Shown here: in pieces, positions 7,333 to 15,930 of the stretch
Layout of the letters: every line of letters begins with the position of its first letter
How positions within the stretch are numbered: position 1 is the stretch's first letter
Notes under the pieces: model-generated
The model's input: the letters and a program-made list of their open reading frames with translations, nothing else
The model's database searches: none
Told to the model about the DNA's origin: nothing
Assembly: GCA_034658975.1 (NCBI GenBank)
Contig: JAYEGJ010000158.1
Span: forward strand, 1 to 22,906
Length of the DNA stretch: 22,906 nt
Direction: 5' to 3'
DNA from: SZUA-217 sp034658975
Lineage (GTDB): Bacteria > Actinomycetota > Acidimicrobiia > Spongiisociales > ZC4RG35
Program-made: the position numbers and the translations under genes

Positions 7333-9097
7333 CGCCGGACACCTCGGGTTCATCGCGTCTGAGTCTTGCTTCGGCGGTCAAACCGACACCCAATTCGGAG
7401 AGTTGAGTGTCGTCGACCCAGGTGGGCGCTCCCGTCATCGGATCCATCCCGGTTTGGGTCTTTGGGAAGGGAATCACCTCACGGATCGAGGATTCGTTCT
7501 GAAGGACCATCACCAGCCGATCGATACCGAACGCGAAGCCACCGTGGGGCGGCGTCCCATAGTTGAGAGCCTCCAAGAACCAACCGAAGCGGCGTTCGGC
7601 AGCGTCCGCATCGATCCCGAGGATCTCGAAAACCTGGCGTTGGACGGCCGGATCGTGGATCCTTATCGAACCACTTCCCAGCTCTACGCCGTTGAGGACA
7701 GCGTCGTATGCCTTCGAGAGAGCATTCTCCGGATCATCGCGCATCTGATCGATCGACGCCGGCGACGTAAAAGGGTGGTGAGAGAAGGTGATCGAACCAT
7801 CCTCGGCCTCCTCGAAGAGGGGGAAGTCGACGACCCAGAGGAAAGCCAGATCATCGTGCTTCTCCGGTCGACCGACATCGAGCCGCAGCCCTCCGAGAAC
7901 CTCGACGACCGTCTTCCAGCGATCGGCGGCGATCAGGAGAACATCCCCCGGTTTGGCTTCCATGACAGTCTTGATTCCCTCGATCTCGACGTCCGAGAGG
8001 AACTTGGCCACGGGTGAGCGAGGCGAACCGTCCTCCTCGACGACGAGCCATACGAGGCCCTTGGCACCCAATTCCTTGGCCCTGTCGGTCAACTTGTCCG
8101 CCCTGGCCCTCGACCAATCCTGCGGCCCGGCATTGATTCCTCTCACAGTGCCACCGCCGTCCAAGGCTGTTTTGAAGACTCCGAAGCCTGAATCACCGAA
8201 AACATCCGAGAGATCGGTGATCTCCATCCCGAATCGGACATCGGGCTTGTCACTCCCATAGCGATCCATCGCCTGGTGCCAGGTCAACCGATCAAAGGGA
8301 AGAGGCACATCAATGCCACGAACGTCCCGGACCACTGTGGCAAGGACCTTTTCAATCGTGGAGAGCACGTCGTCCTGACCCCAGAACGAGCCTTCGAGGT
8401 CAAGTTGGGTGAACTCGACTTGGCGATCTGCCCGAAAGTCCTCGTCCCGGTAGCAGCGGGCGATCTGGAAGTACCGTTCGACACCCGAGATCATGAGCAA
8501 TTGCTTGAAGAGCTGGGGGGATTGCGGAAGAGCGTAGAACTCGCCTTGCCTCAATCGCGAGGGCACCAGCATGTCGCGAGCGCCTTCAGGCGTCGAGGCC
8601 ACCAGGGTTGGGGTTTCTACCTCGAGGAAGTCCAGGTCGTCGAGTGTCCGGCGGATTGCGGCGGTGGCCTTCGATCTGGCTCGAAGGTTGTCGGCCATCC
8701 GTGGGCGCCGGAGATCCAGATAGCGGTGCTGGAGACGAACCTTCTCGTCGACCTCGACGCGGTCATCGATCATGAACGGCAAGGTCTTGGACGGAGCCAG
8801 GACCTCCAACTCCGCAGCACCGATCTCCACGGTCCCGGTCGGCAGGTCTGGATTCTCCGTCCCCTCGGGTCGCATTCTGACGGCGCCCGCGACCCGGACG
8901 ACATATTCCATCCTCAGGTCCCCGACCGAAGCCAGTTCGGCGGGATCGGCCACAACCTGAACCAGGCCCGAGGCATCCCGGATATCGAGAAAGGCAATGC
9001 CTCCATGATCCCGGCGCTTCTGCACCCACCCGGCAATGGTCACTTCAGAGCCGACATCCGACTCGGTGACCGTTCCGGCGCCGTGAGACCTGATCAC
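7325..9097 (-). CDS. aspS: Aspartyl-tRNA synthetase, bacterial type, probably non-discriminating
   Basis: AspRS attaches aspartate to tRNA-Asp. The protein has 590 residues from a GTG at 9097, the normal bacterial length with an inserted GAD domain. Order: OB-fold anticodon-binding domain (1 to about 105), class II core with motif 2 (FQIARCYRDEDFRADRQ), the GAD insert (INAGPQDWSRARADKLT region) and motif 3 (GGFAFGIDRLVM). His31 in RRDHGG matches the residue associated with non-discriminating enzymes that also charge tRNA-Asn. The start was chosen because MIRSHGAG matches related N-termini, it overlaps the hisS stop by four bases (GTGA) and AGGA lies seven bases upstream. A TTG at 9115 preceded by GAGGAGG would add six residues and cannot be fully excluded. 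Confidence 0.96.
   Translation of the reverse strand: MIRSHGAGTVTESDVGSEVTIAGWVQKRRDHGGIAFLDIRDASGLVQVVADPAELASVGDLRMEYVVRVAGAVRMRPEGTENPDLPTGTVEIGAAELEVLAPSKTLPFMIDDRVEVDEKVRLQHRYLDLRRPRMADNLRARSKATAAIRRTLDDLDFLEVETPTLVASTPEGARDMLVPSRLRQGEFYALPQSPQLFKQLLMISGVERYFQIARCYRDEDFRADRQVEFTQLDLEGSFWGQDDVLSTIEKVLATVVRDVRGIDVPLPFDRLTWHQAMDRYGSDKPDVRFGMEITDLSDVFGDSGFGVFKTALDGGGTVRGINAGPQDWSRARADKLTDRAKELGAKGLVWLVVEEDGSPRSPVAKFLSDVEIEGIKTVMEAKPGDVLLIAADRWKTVVEVLGGLRLDVGRPEKHDDLAFLWVVDFPLFEEAEDGSITFSHHPFTSPASIDQMRDDPENALSKAYDAVLNGVELGSGSIRIHDPAVQRQVFEILGIDADAAERRFGWFLEALNYGTPPHGGFAFGIDRLVMVLQNESSIREVIPFPKTQTGMDPMTGAPTWVDDTQLSELGVGLTAEARLRRDEPEVSGDE
7340..7345 (-). promoter_or_regulatory. Ribosome binding site deciding the alaS start
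   Basis: GAGGTG on the minus strand sits seven bases before the ATG at 7332, inside the last codons of aspS. It favours the shorter alaS product over the upstream ATG at 7353. Confidence 0.6.
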
Positions 9098-10305
9098 GAG
9101 TGATTCCTGAACCAAGCTGAAACCTCCTCGAGCGGCGCCTCGTGCCGCTCGTCTTCCGTCTGAATGTCCACCGATTGACCTTCGCCCCTCCAGACGAGGA
9201 TCACCGGAACGCCCCGGCGTCGCGCCGAGCGAAACTGTGCCTTGACCGATCGTCCTTCGGTATCGAAGTCGACAGCAACGCCGTCTCTGCGAAGTCGGGA
9301 TGCCACCTGGATCGCTTCTTCGGGCCCGGACTCGGAGACCAGATAGGCATCCAGGTACGGCCGGTCGGCCTCAACCACCGACATCATTATCCGGTCCATC
9401 CCCAGCGCAAAGCCAACTCCGGGAGCCCTGCGCCCTCCGATACTCTCCGCCAGGCCGTCGTATCGACCCCCGCCTCCAACAGCGTTCTGGGCCATGTCGA
9501 GACCGCGGCCGATGTACTCGAAAGCCGTCCTCGTGTAGTAGTCGAGCCCCCGCACGAGCGTGTCGTCCTGGCAATATGGAATCTCCAGCCGATCCAGAGT
9601 GGCTTTCACCGATTCGTAGTGAGTGGCACACGCCTCGCACAGATTGTCGATCATCCGGGGTGCGTCACCGAGAAGCGGCTTGTCGATCTTGGAGTCGAGG
9701 ACCCGCAGCGGATTGCGGTCGATGAGGAGCACCGAGTCCTCGCTCAATTCCGATTCCTTTGATCGAAGGTAATCGCGCAGCTTGGTGACGTAGGCCGGAC
9801 GGCAAATCGGGTCACCCAGGCTATTGATTGCAAGCTCCAGATCGGGCACCCCAACGGACTCGAGATAGCGATAACCGACCTCGATCACCTCGGCGTCGGC
9901 CGTCGGTGACTCGACATCCATGTACTCGATGCCCACCTGCCAGAACTGCCGCCGTCGACCGGCCTGGGGCCGTTCATACCGGAAGTATGGGCCGGAGTAG
10001 GCGGCCTTCCAGGCGCCCTGATAGCCCGAGTCGAGAAAGGCACGGACCACGCCGGCGGTTCCCTCTGGACGAAGGGTGACCGATCGACCGCCGCGGTCCT
10101 CAAAGGTGTACATCTGTTTGCTGACGACCTCGCTGGTGTCCCCGACTCCGCGTTCGAACAATTCGGTGGCTTCGAAGATGGGCGTCATCACCAGGGGGTA
10201 GCCATACCGAGCCGACCACTCGTCCCACAGCCGCAGCGCATCGCGCCACGCCTGGGAATCTGGCGCAAGGATATCGTCGGTCCCTTTTGGGGGCTGGAAG
10301 CTCAT
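9094..10305 (-). CDS. hisS: Histidyl-tRNA synthetase
   Basis: HisRS charges tRNA-His in the cytoplasm. The 403-residue protein starts MSFQPPKGTDDI, the standard N-terminus. Motif 2 (YFRYERPQAGR, from about 107), the histidine-specific LVRGLDYYTRTAFEY block with catalytic Arg252, GGGGRYDGL (277-285) and motif 3 (GVGFALGMDR, 296-305) are all present. The last 90 residues form the usual anticodon-binding domain (AYLVSESGPEEAIQ, then VPVILVWRGEGQ). It is the first gene of the hisS-aspS-alaS-ruvX run and so probably lies nearest the promoter. No Shine-Dalgarno sequence precedes the ATG. A bias to the HisZ regulatory paralogue is ruled out by the intact catalytic motifs. Confidence 0.97.
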   Translation of the reverse strand: MSFQPPKGTDDILAPDSQAWRDALRLWDEWSARYGYPLVMTPIFEATELFERGVGDTSEVVSKQMYTFEDRGGRSVTLRPEGTAGVVRAFLDSGYQGAWKAAYSGPYFRYERPQAGRRRQFWQVGIEYMDVESPTADAEVIEVGYRYLESVGVPDLELAINSLGDPICRPAYVTKLRDYLRSKESELSEDSVLLIDRNPLRVLDSKIDKPLLGDAPRMIDNLCEACATHYESVKATLDRLEIPYCQDDTLVRGLDYYTRTAFEYIGRGLDMAQNAVGGGGRYDGLAESIGGRRAPGVGFALGMDRIMMSVVEADRPYLDAYLVSESGPEEAIQVASRLRRDGVAVDFDTEGRSVKAQFRSARRRGVPVILVWRGEGQSVDIQTEDERHEAPLEEVSAWFRNHS

Positions 10306-10423
10306 GAGGGCCGCAGGTTACAGACGGGTGTCCCGCAGCCGACATCACTTACACGGCCGTTTCGGCACCGCTTATCCCGCTGGGTACCTTTCACAGTTAC
10401 CTCACACCGGCGGTCAACGGTAG
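10306..10423. promoter_or_regulatory. Divergent intergenic region between hisS and the MFS gene
   Basis: These 118 bases separate two divergently transcribed genes and must hold promoters for both. On the minus strand, TAACCT (10320-10315) lies nine bases before the hisS ATG and no ribosome site intervenes, which would fit a leaderless or near-leaderless hisS transcript. No well-spaced -35 element is convincing on either strand. An 8-base palindrome ACGGCCGT (10353-10360) is present but short enough to be chance. I see no T-box or other riboswitch. Confidence 0.4.
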
Positions 10424-11617
10424 ATGGACCAGAAACGAAGCGAATTCCTCGCTCTCATGGCGGCGGCCACCGCCGTCGGGGCGATCGCCATCGACACCAT
10501 GCTCCCCGCCTTCGGCAACGTTCGACACCACTTCGATCTCGGCGACAATCCGGCCGCAGCCGCCCTCATCGTCACCGTCTTCATCGCCGGGCTGGGCTTC
10601 GGCCAACTCGTATACGGGCCTCTCTCGGATCGGTTCGGGCGTAAGCCGATAATGCGCCTCGGGTTGGCCATATACATCGTCGCCGGACTGGCCTCCACTT
10701 TTGCCCCCACCTTCGGGATCCTCCTGGTCGGCCGTTTTATCTGGGGGCTCGGATCTGCCGCTCCCCGGACCATGGCCCAGGCCATCATGCGCGACCGCTT
10801 CTCGGGCGACGCTCTGGCCCGTGCCATGGCCGTGATCGTCACCATCTTCTTGATCGTTCCGACGCTGGCACCCCTCCTCGGGCAGTTGGTGCTGAATCTC
10901 GGGTCCTGGCGGTACACGTTTGCGGTTGGCCCGCTCTTTGCCTTCATGGTGCTCGTCTGGACATTCCGACTCGACGAAACCCTCGCCGAGGAGAACCGCC
11001 GGTCCATCGCTCCGAGGGAGATCGGACGATCGGTGTTGATCGTGTTGCGCACCCCAAGTGCCGTGGGCAGCACCGTGGCACTGACGTTCATGACCGGGGC
11101 GTTTCTTCCGTATCTCGGGTCGTCCGAGCGCATCTTCAGCCTCATCTACGGGCGCGGCGACGAGTTCGCACTCTGGTTCGCCCTCAACGCGGCCCTCATG
11201 GGCGGCTTCACGATGACTTCGGCCTGGGTAGTGAAACGGATCGGATCCCGACTCACCAGGCGGATCTGGCTGGCAGCACTGATGACTTCGGCGTTTGCCT
11301 ATCTCGGCATTGCACTGGCCACCGGGGGTGTTCCCGGCTTCTTTGCCTTCTATTTGTTAACTGCACTGGTGCTTGCATTCGAGACCGCAGCAACACCATT
11401 GCTCACCTCGTCGGCTCTCGAGGATGTCGGTCATGTCGCCGGCACCGCGGCTTCGCTGGTGGGAGCGATAAGCCTCATCGGGGGCTCACTCCTCTCCCAG
11501 TTCATCGACCGCGCCATCGGCGACACGATCACACCGTTCGCCGTCGGGTTTGTGATCGCCTCGGTTGTCGCTCTGACAGCGAACGAGTGGGCGAGCCGGG
11601 CTCAAACCCAGTCGTGA
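10424..11617 (+). CDS. MFS efflux transporter, Bcr/CflA (multidrug) type
   Basis: This 397-residue protein is an integral membrane transporter with about twelve hydrophobic segments. Between helices 2 and 3 it has the MFS motif A as GPLSDRFGRKP (about 65-75), with the Bcr/CflA-like N-terminus (TMLPAFGNVRHHFDL) and an acidic-basic loop after LVGRFIWGLGSAAPR. Family members export drugs such as bicyclomycin, chloramphenicol or sulfonamides, or metabolites such as cysteine, using the proton gradient; the substrate here cannot be read from the sequence. It is the only plus-strand gene in the window and interrupts an otherwise one-way cluster. The ATG at 10424 has a weak ribosome site (ACGG). Its last 16 bases overlap the end of the hydrolase gene on the other strand. 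Confidence 0.85.
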   Translation: MDQKRSEFLALMAAATAVGAIAIDTMLPAFGNVRHHFDLGDNPAAAALIVTVFIAGLGFGQLVYGPLSDRFGRKPIMRLGLAIYIVAGLASTFAPTFGILLVGRFIWGLGSAAPRTMAQAIMRDRFSGDALARAMAVIVTIFLIVPTLAPLLGQLVLNLGSWRYTFAVGPLFAFMVLVWTFRLDETLAEENRRSIAPREIGRSVLIVLRTPSAVGSTVALTFMTGAFLPYLGSSERIFSLIYGRGDEFALWFALNAALMGGFTMTSAWVVKRIGSRLTRRIWLAALMTSAFAYLGIALATGGVPGFFAFYLLTALVLAFETAATPLLTSSALEDVGHVAGTAASLVGAISLIGGSLLSQFIDRAIGDTITPFAVGFVIASVVALTANEWASRAQTQS

Positions 11618-12249
11618 CGGAATGGGTTGGTCGCCCGCTCCCGGCCGATCGTCGTCTCGGGGCCGTGACCCGGTAGAACCCTCACATCGTCATCGAGGGT
11701 CATCACCTGGTAGCGCATCGAAGAGTTCAAGTCATCAAAGCTCCCATACGGGAAGTCTGTCCTGCCGATGGAGCCGGCGAATAGCTGATCGCCCGAAAAC
11801 AGCCATCCTTCGTCCTCCAGATAGAGACAGCAATGACCGGGGGTGTGGCCCGGCGTCTGACGGACCTCGAGCGAGAGGCCCCCAATCGACAGAGTCTCGC
11901 CGTGCACCAGGGCCTCACGATCTGCCGGAGCGTCGTACTCGCCCGGCGGGGTCATGCCGAAGATCGTTCGGAGTTGTTCGGTCGGGTGAGAGGTCAGGAA
12001 GTCGTCGTCGGGGTGGATGAATGTCCTGGCTCCGCTCGTTCCGGCAAGTTCGCCGGAACCACCCATGTGATCGATGTGGCCATGGGTGAGGACGATCCCC
12101 ACGATCGCAACGTCGAGGGATGCCACGTACTCCCCGACCGCCGTTGGCTGCGGAGGAACGTCGATCACAACCGCCTGGCCACCCGGCTCGTCGGCGAGCA
12201 CCCACGCGTTGGTCTCGGCGACCCACATCGGGATCTGTTTCAGCAGCAC
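11602..12249 (-). CDS. Metallo-beta-lactamase-fold hydrolase (glyoxalase II-like)
   Basis: This 215-residue cytoplasmic protein has the complete binuclear metal site of the superfamily: His56, His58, Asp60 and His61 in THGHIDH, His135 in TPGHTPGH, Asp154 in FSGDQLF and His195 in LPGHGPET. The GSIGRTDFPYG segment is typical of the short glyoxalase II-like (YcbL/GloB2) group, which hydrolyses hydroxyacyl-glutathione or related thioesters. Actinobacteria usually lack glutathione, so the natural substrate is unclear. The start is GTG at 12249; an ATG seven codons later (12228) is possible. It lies 23 bases after rel. A hydrolase of this type near rel and hisS is also known in mycobacteria. Its 3' end overlaps that of the MFS gene by 16 bases. 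Confidence 0.85.
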   Translation of the reverse strand: MLLKQIPMWVAETNAWVLADEPGGQAVVIDVPPQPTAVGEYVASLDVAIVGIVLTHGHIDHMGGSGELAGTSGARTFIHPDDDFLTSHPTEQLRTIFGMTPPGEYDAPADREALVHGETLSIGGLSLEVRQTPGHTPGHCCLYLEDEGWLFSGDQLFAGSIGRTDFPYGSFDDLNSSMRYQVMTLDDDVRVLPGHGPETTIGRERATNPFRHDWV

Positions 12250-12272
12250 CTAGCGGCCCGCCTTACAGACCA

Positions 12273-14438
12273 CTATGTCGCCGACGGGTCATTGGCGAGG
12301 CGGAACGCGGCAAACACCCCATCGACCCCCCGGAGGTCTGACAGCAACCTGGCGAGTTGGGACGGCTCTGACAGTTCGATCTCGTACTTGAGGATGGCGA
12401 CGCGACCCTCTCCGACCAAGGTGGACGATGCAGTGATGTTGCCGCCGGTGTCGGACACCATGGCCGTGACGTCACGCAGGAGACGTGTTCGGTCCAAGGC
12501 CTCGACCTGGATCCACACCACGAAGGCGCCAATGTCATCGCTCGGCCAGCTCACCTCCACCGTCCGCTCGCGGCGATCGGTGAGAGAGGCCACATTGGTG
12601 CAGTCGGCCCTATGAACCGAGACTCCTCGTCCCACGGTGACATAACCGACGATGGGGTCGCCGGGCACGGGCGAGCAGCACCGCGCCAGATGGACCAGCA
12701 TGTCGTCCTGGCCTTCAACGATGACGTCGGCCAGCTCAGACGGACGTGGCCGCCGGGGAGGCCTGAAGAGTTCGTCGCCGGTGTCCGGCTCGAGCCTTCG
12801 GTGAAGACGGACTGCCACCGAGTCCAGCGATGCATGACCTTCGCCAATCGAGGCCATGAGCGTCTCCGAGTCCTTTTGCCCCAGCTCGATAGCGATGGCG
12901 GAGAGATGCTCCTCTTTCTCCACGGCCGTCAGCCCGGGAGCCTCCTTCTTGAAGAGCCCTTGAATCGCGTCCCGGCCCTCGGCAAGGGCATGATCGCGTC
13001 TCTCTTTTTGGAACCACTGCTTGATCTTTGACTTGGCCTTGCCGGTGCGGACAAACTTCAGCCAGTCGCGACTCGGACCGGCGTCAGGAGAATTCGAGGT
13101 GAGGACTTCGACGATGTCTCCCGATTCGAGGCGGGAAGAGAGCGGGACCAATCGACCGTTGACCTTTGCTCCGACGCAGCGATGGCCGACCTCGGTGTGC
13201 ACCGCGTAGGCGAAGTCGACACCTGTCGAGCCACGCGGCATCTCCTTGACGTCCCCGTTGGGAGTGAGGACGAAGACCTCGTCCTGGTATAGATCCAGCT
13301 TGAGGTTCGCCAGGAACTCCTCGGGGTCTTCATCGAAGTCAGGAAGCTCGACGCTCGACGCCACCTGGATGTCGCCCTCCTTGTATCTCCAGTGGGCTGC
13401 AATCCCCGCTTCGGCGCGAAGATGCATCTCATCGGTGCGGATCTGGATCTCTAGTGGCTTCCCATCAGGCCCGATCACGGTGGTGTGGAGCGACTGATAC
13501 AGGTTGATCTTGGGCATCGCGATGTAATCCTTGAACCGGCCCGTGACCGGGACCCAGTGGCTGTGGACCATGCCCAACGCTGCGTAACTGTCTCGAGTCG
13601 TATGGGTAACGATCCGAATCCCGATCAGATCGTGAATATCCTCGAATGGCCTGTTCTGCTCGATCATCTTCCTGTAGATCGAATACTGGTGCTTTGGTCT
13701 GCCCGTCACCTTGGCGTCGATGCCGGCGTCGGTCAGTAGACCTTCGATTTCGATCACCATCTTCTCTATGAAGGCTTCCCGCTCGGGAGCCGCCTCGGCG
13801 AGCTTCGCGTGAATCTCGGCGTTGGGCCCCGGGTAGAGAATCGCGAAGCACCTGTCCTCGAACTCGTGCTTGATCTCCTGGACCCCCAGCCGGTGAGCAA
13901 GCGGTGCGTAGACGTCGAGTGTCTCGCGGGCCACGCGTACCTGCTTCGCCTCCCGGAGTGAATAGACCGTGCGCATGTTGTGAAGCCGGTCGAACAGCTT
14001 GATGATCAAGACCCGGACGTCCTGGGCCATGGCGACCACCATCTTCCGGATGGTCGCCGCCTGAGCCTGCTCCCGGTTTGAGTAACGGACGCGGTCCAGC
14101 TTGGTCACACCGTCGATCAGCCCGGCGATCTCATGCCCGAACTCCTTCTCCAGTTGATGGAGGGTGATATCGGTGTCTTCGACCGTGTCGTGCAGCAGAG
14201 CGGCGGCGATGGTCTGTTCGTCGAGCCCGTAGTTCGCCAGCATGTAGGCGACCATCAAAGGGTGCGTTATGTACGGGTGTCCGGTCTTCCTGACCTGGCC
14301 TGCATGGGCCTCTTCGGCCACCTCGTGGGCCCTGCGAAGTGTTTCCACGTTTCCATCGGGATGGTGAGCGCGGAAAGCGTCGAGGACGTCGACGAGCGCG
14401 GCCGAGGCGATTTCTTCAGTCGTATTTGATGAGGGCAT
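12273..14438 (-). CDS. rel: Bifunctional (p)ppGpp synthetase/hydrolase Rel
   Basis: Rel makes and degrades (p)ppGpp in the stringent response. From the ATG at 14438 it has 721 residues, normal for long RSH proteins. The N-terminal HD hydrolase domain is intact (HPYITHP near 54-60, HDTVEDT at 83-89). The synthetase domain shows DLIGIRIV, RFKDYIAMPK and EIQIRTDEMH; RFKD is the form found in bifunctional enzymes. Then come the TGS domain (VFVLTPNGDVKEMPRGSTGVD), a helical region, the ARCCSPVPGD zinc-finger motif and a C-terminal ACT domain. The start overlaps the apt stop by 23 bases; a GTG at 14471 would add 11 residues but deeper inside apt. Both activities are predicted intact. Linkage to apt is typical of actinobacteria and implies coexpression. 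Confidence 0.95.
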   Translation of the reverse strand: MPSSNTTEEIASAALVDVLDAFRAHHPDGNVETLRRAHEVAEEAHAGQVRKTGHPYITHPLMVAYMLANYGLDEQTIAAALLHDTVEDTDITLHQLEKEFGHEIAGLIDGVTKLDRVRYSNREQAQAATIRKMVVAMAQDVRVLIIKLFDRLHNMRTVYSLREAKQVRVARETLDVYAPLAHRLGVQEIKHEFEDRCFAILYPGPNAEIHAKLAEAAPEREAFIEKMVIEIEGLLTDAGIDAKVTGRPKHQYSIYRKMIEQNRPFEDIHDLIGIRIVTHTTRDSYAALGMVHSHWVPVTGRFKDYIAMPKINLYQSLHTTVIGPDGKPLEIQIRTDEMHLRAEAGIAAHWRYKEGDIQVASSVELPDFDEDPEEFLANLKLDLYQDEVFVLTPNGDVKEMPRGSTGVDFAYAVHTEVGHRCVGAKVNGRLVPLSSRLESGDIVEVLTSNSPDAGPSRDWLKFVRTGKAKSKIKQWFQKERRDHALAEGRDAIQGLFKKEAPGLTAVEKEEHLSAIAIELGQKDSETLMASIGEGHASLDSVAVRLHRRLEPDTGDELFRPPRRPRPSELADVIVEGQDDMLVHLARCCSPVPGDPIVGYVTVGRGVSVHRADCTNVASLTDRRERTVEVSWPSDDIGAFVVWIQVEALDRTRLLRDVTAMVSDTGGNITASSTLVGEGRVAILKYEIELSEPSQLARLLSDLRGVDGVFAAFRLANDPSAT

Positions 14439-14934
14439 GTAATGGAACCCCGTCGAGGAGCTCGGCACCACCGAGGAATCCGAGTTCGATGAAGACGCTG
14501 AACCCGACCACCTCGGCCCCGAGGGAGCGAATCAGGCGGATTGCCGCTGCTGCGGTTCCGCCGGTGGCGATCACATCGTCGACGATGACAACGCGTTCGC
14601 CCTCGTAAACGGCATCGGTGTGGACCTCCAGAGCGTCGGTGCCGTATTCCAGGGCATAGTCCTCCCGCACCGTGTCGTATGGCAGTTTTCCTGGCTTTCG
14701 CACCGGGATGAAGCCGGCGTTGAGCCGGTCCGCCACCGGGGTCGCCAGGACGAAGCCACGTGCCTCGATGCCGGCCACCTTCGAGATGGCGTCGTCCGTG
14801 AATGGCGCGGCCATGGCATCGACGAGGTGTGTGAAGGCGTCGCCATCGCCAAGCACCGGCGTGATGTCTTTGAAGATGACTCCCGGCTCGGGGAAGTCGG
14901 GGATGTCACGGATGAGGGAAGAGAGTCTGTCCAC
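14416..14934 (-). CDS. apt: Adenine phosphoribosyltransferase
   Basis: Apt converts adenine and PRPP to AMP, a purine salvage step in the cytoplasm. The protein has 172 residues, the family's usual length, with the typical N-terminus (IPDFPEPGVIFKDITPVL, 11-28), the GIEARGFVLA strand at 55-64, the RKPGKLP loop at 79-85 and the PRPP-binding motif VVIVDDVIATGGTA at 115-128. It starts with GTG at 14934, 21 bases after the secF stop, with no clear Shine-Dalgarno sequence, so it may depend on readthrough translation from the sec genes. The downstream rel gene begins inside its last codons. Confidence 0.95.
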   Translation of the reverse strand: MDRLSSLIRDIPDFPEPGVIFKDITPVLGDGDAFTHLVDAMAAPFTDDAISKVAGIEARGFVLATPVADRLNAGFIPVRKPGKLPYDTVREDYALEYGTDALEVHTDAVYEGERVVIVDDVIATGGTAAAAIRLIRSLGAEVVGFSVFIELGFLGGAELLDGVPLHALIKYD

Positions 14935-14955
14935 TGGCAGAAGTCTAAGGCGAGC

Positions 14956-15930
14956 TCAGGCTCTGCCCTGCTTGCTTCCACTTTCGGCAAGTTCCGCCCG
15001 CTCGATCCAGGTGTCCTCTCGCTCCTTCCAGGCGGCGAGGAGAGGAGCCGCTACGAAGATCGACGAGTACGTACCGGCGGCGATTCCTACGAACAGGGCA
15101 AGGGCGAAATCACGAAGGGTCGGCGCCCCGAGAAGGAAAGAGCCAACAAAGAGGATGGAGCCGATCGGCAACAGCGATGTCAATGACGTGGCCAGCGAAC
15201 GGGCCAGGACCGAGTTCATGGACTCGTTGATGATCTCGCTGATGGTCTTCTTGGGCTTCTTCAGTTCCTCTTCGATCTCTATGAGCTCTTCGACCTTGTC
15301 GAACACGACGACGGTGTCATACAGCGAGTACCCGAGAATGACCAGAATCGCCACCACTGTTGCCGGAGTCACCGGGAAGCCGGTCAGCGAATAGACGCCA
15401 AGCGTGATCACCAGGTCGTGGAAGAGCGCCGCGAGACCGGCGAGCGCCATCTTCAGCTCCAGTCTCCAACTGATGAACACCACGGCGACGCTCAGAAACA
15501 CAGCGAGAGCGATGAGGGCGCGTCTCGCCACCAAGGCACCGAAGCTCGGGCCGACAGCCTCGATGGAGATGTCGGTGCGGTCGCTCCCGGTTACGTCGGC
15601 CACTGCGTCAACGGCGGCATTCAGCGTCTCATCGTCCAGTTCACGCGTAGTGATCCTGACCGCCGCGCCGTCGTTCACGAGCTGAATCGTGGCGTCCTCA
15701 AGCCCCACGGAAGTCAGGGCAGCGCGAATGTCCGACACTCCAGCGCCCGCCGGATTTGGAGCCTGAAGGCCGAGTCCACCCTCGAACTCGATACCTAAGT
15801 TGAGCTGACGTATGCCGAAGCTGGCGATCGAAATCACCAACAAGACAGCGGAAATCGCAAACCAGCGTCTGCGGTGCCCAACGAAGTCGATCGTCGTCTC
15901 GCCCCTGTTGAGCCGGCTCCAACCGCTCAC
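14956..15930 (-). CDS. secF: Protein translocase subunit SecF
   Basis: SecF works with SecD in the membrane, using proton flow to help pull proteins out of the SecYEG channel. The 324-residue protein has an N-terminal membrane helix (about 22-42), the GIEFEGG motif that opens the periplasmic domain, and five further helices in the C-terminal half. The diagnostic ILGYSLYDTVVVFDKVEE motif follows the conserved loop, and a charged tail ends the protein. The GTG start overlaps the secD stop by four bases (GTGA), a strong sign of coupled translation and a fixed subunit ratio. Confidence 0.95.
   Translation of the reverse strand: MSGWSRLNRGETTIDFVGHRRRWFAISAVLLVISIASFGIRQLNLGIEFEGGLGLQAPNPAGAGVSDIRAALTSVGLEDATIQLVNDGAAVRITTRELDDETLNAAVDAVADVTGSDRTDISIEAVGPSFGALVARRALIALAVFLSVAVVFISWRLELKMALAGLAALFHDLVITLGVYSLTGFPVTPATVVAILVILGYSLYDTVVVFDKVEELIEIEEELKKPKKTISEIINESMNSVLARSLATSLTSLLPIGSILFVGSFLLGAPTLRDFALALFVGIAAGTYSSIFVAAPLLAAWKEREDTWIERAELAESGSKQGRA

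Noticed and set aside
6178..7362. Plus-strand open frame of 394 codons opposite alaS
   Set aside because: It mirrors the AlaRS codons, with no domain and no ribosome site; the sense gene is unambiguous.
10353..10360. Palindrome ACGGCCGT between hisS and the MFS gene as a repressor operator
   Set aside because: Eight bases in GC-rich DNA are easily found by chance, and no regulator gene is next to it.
10306..10423. T-box or other riboswitch before hisS
   Set aside because: Only 118 bases are available and no T-box core or terminator/antiterminator pair can be seen.
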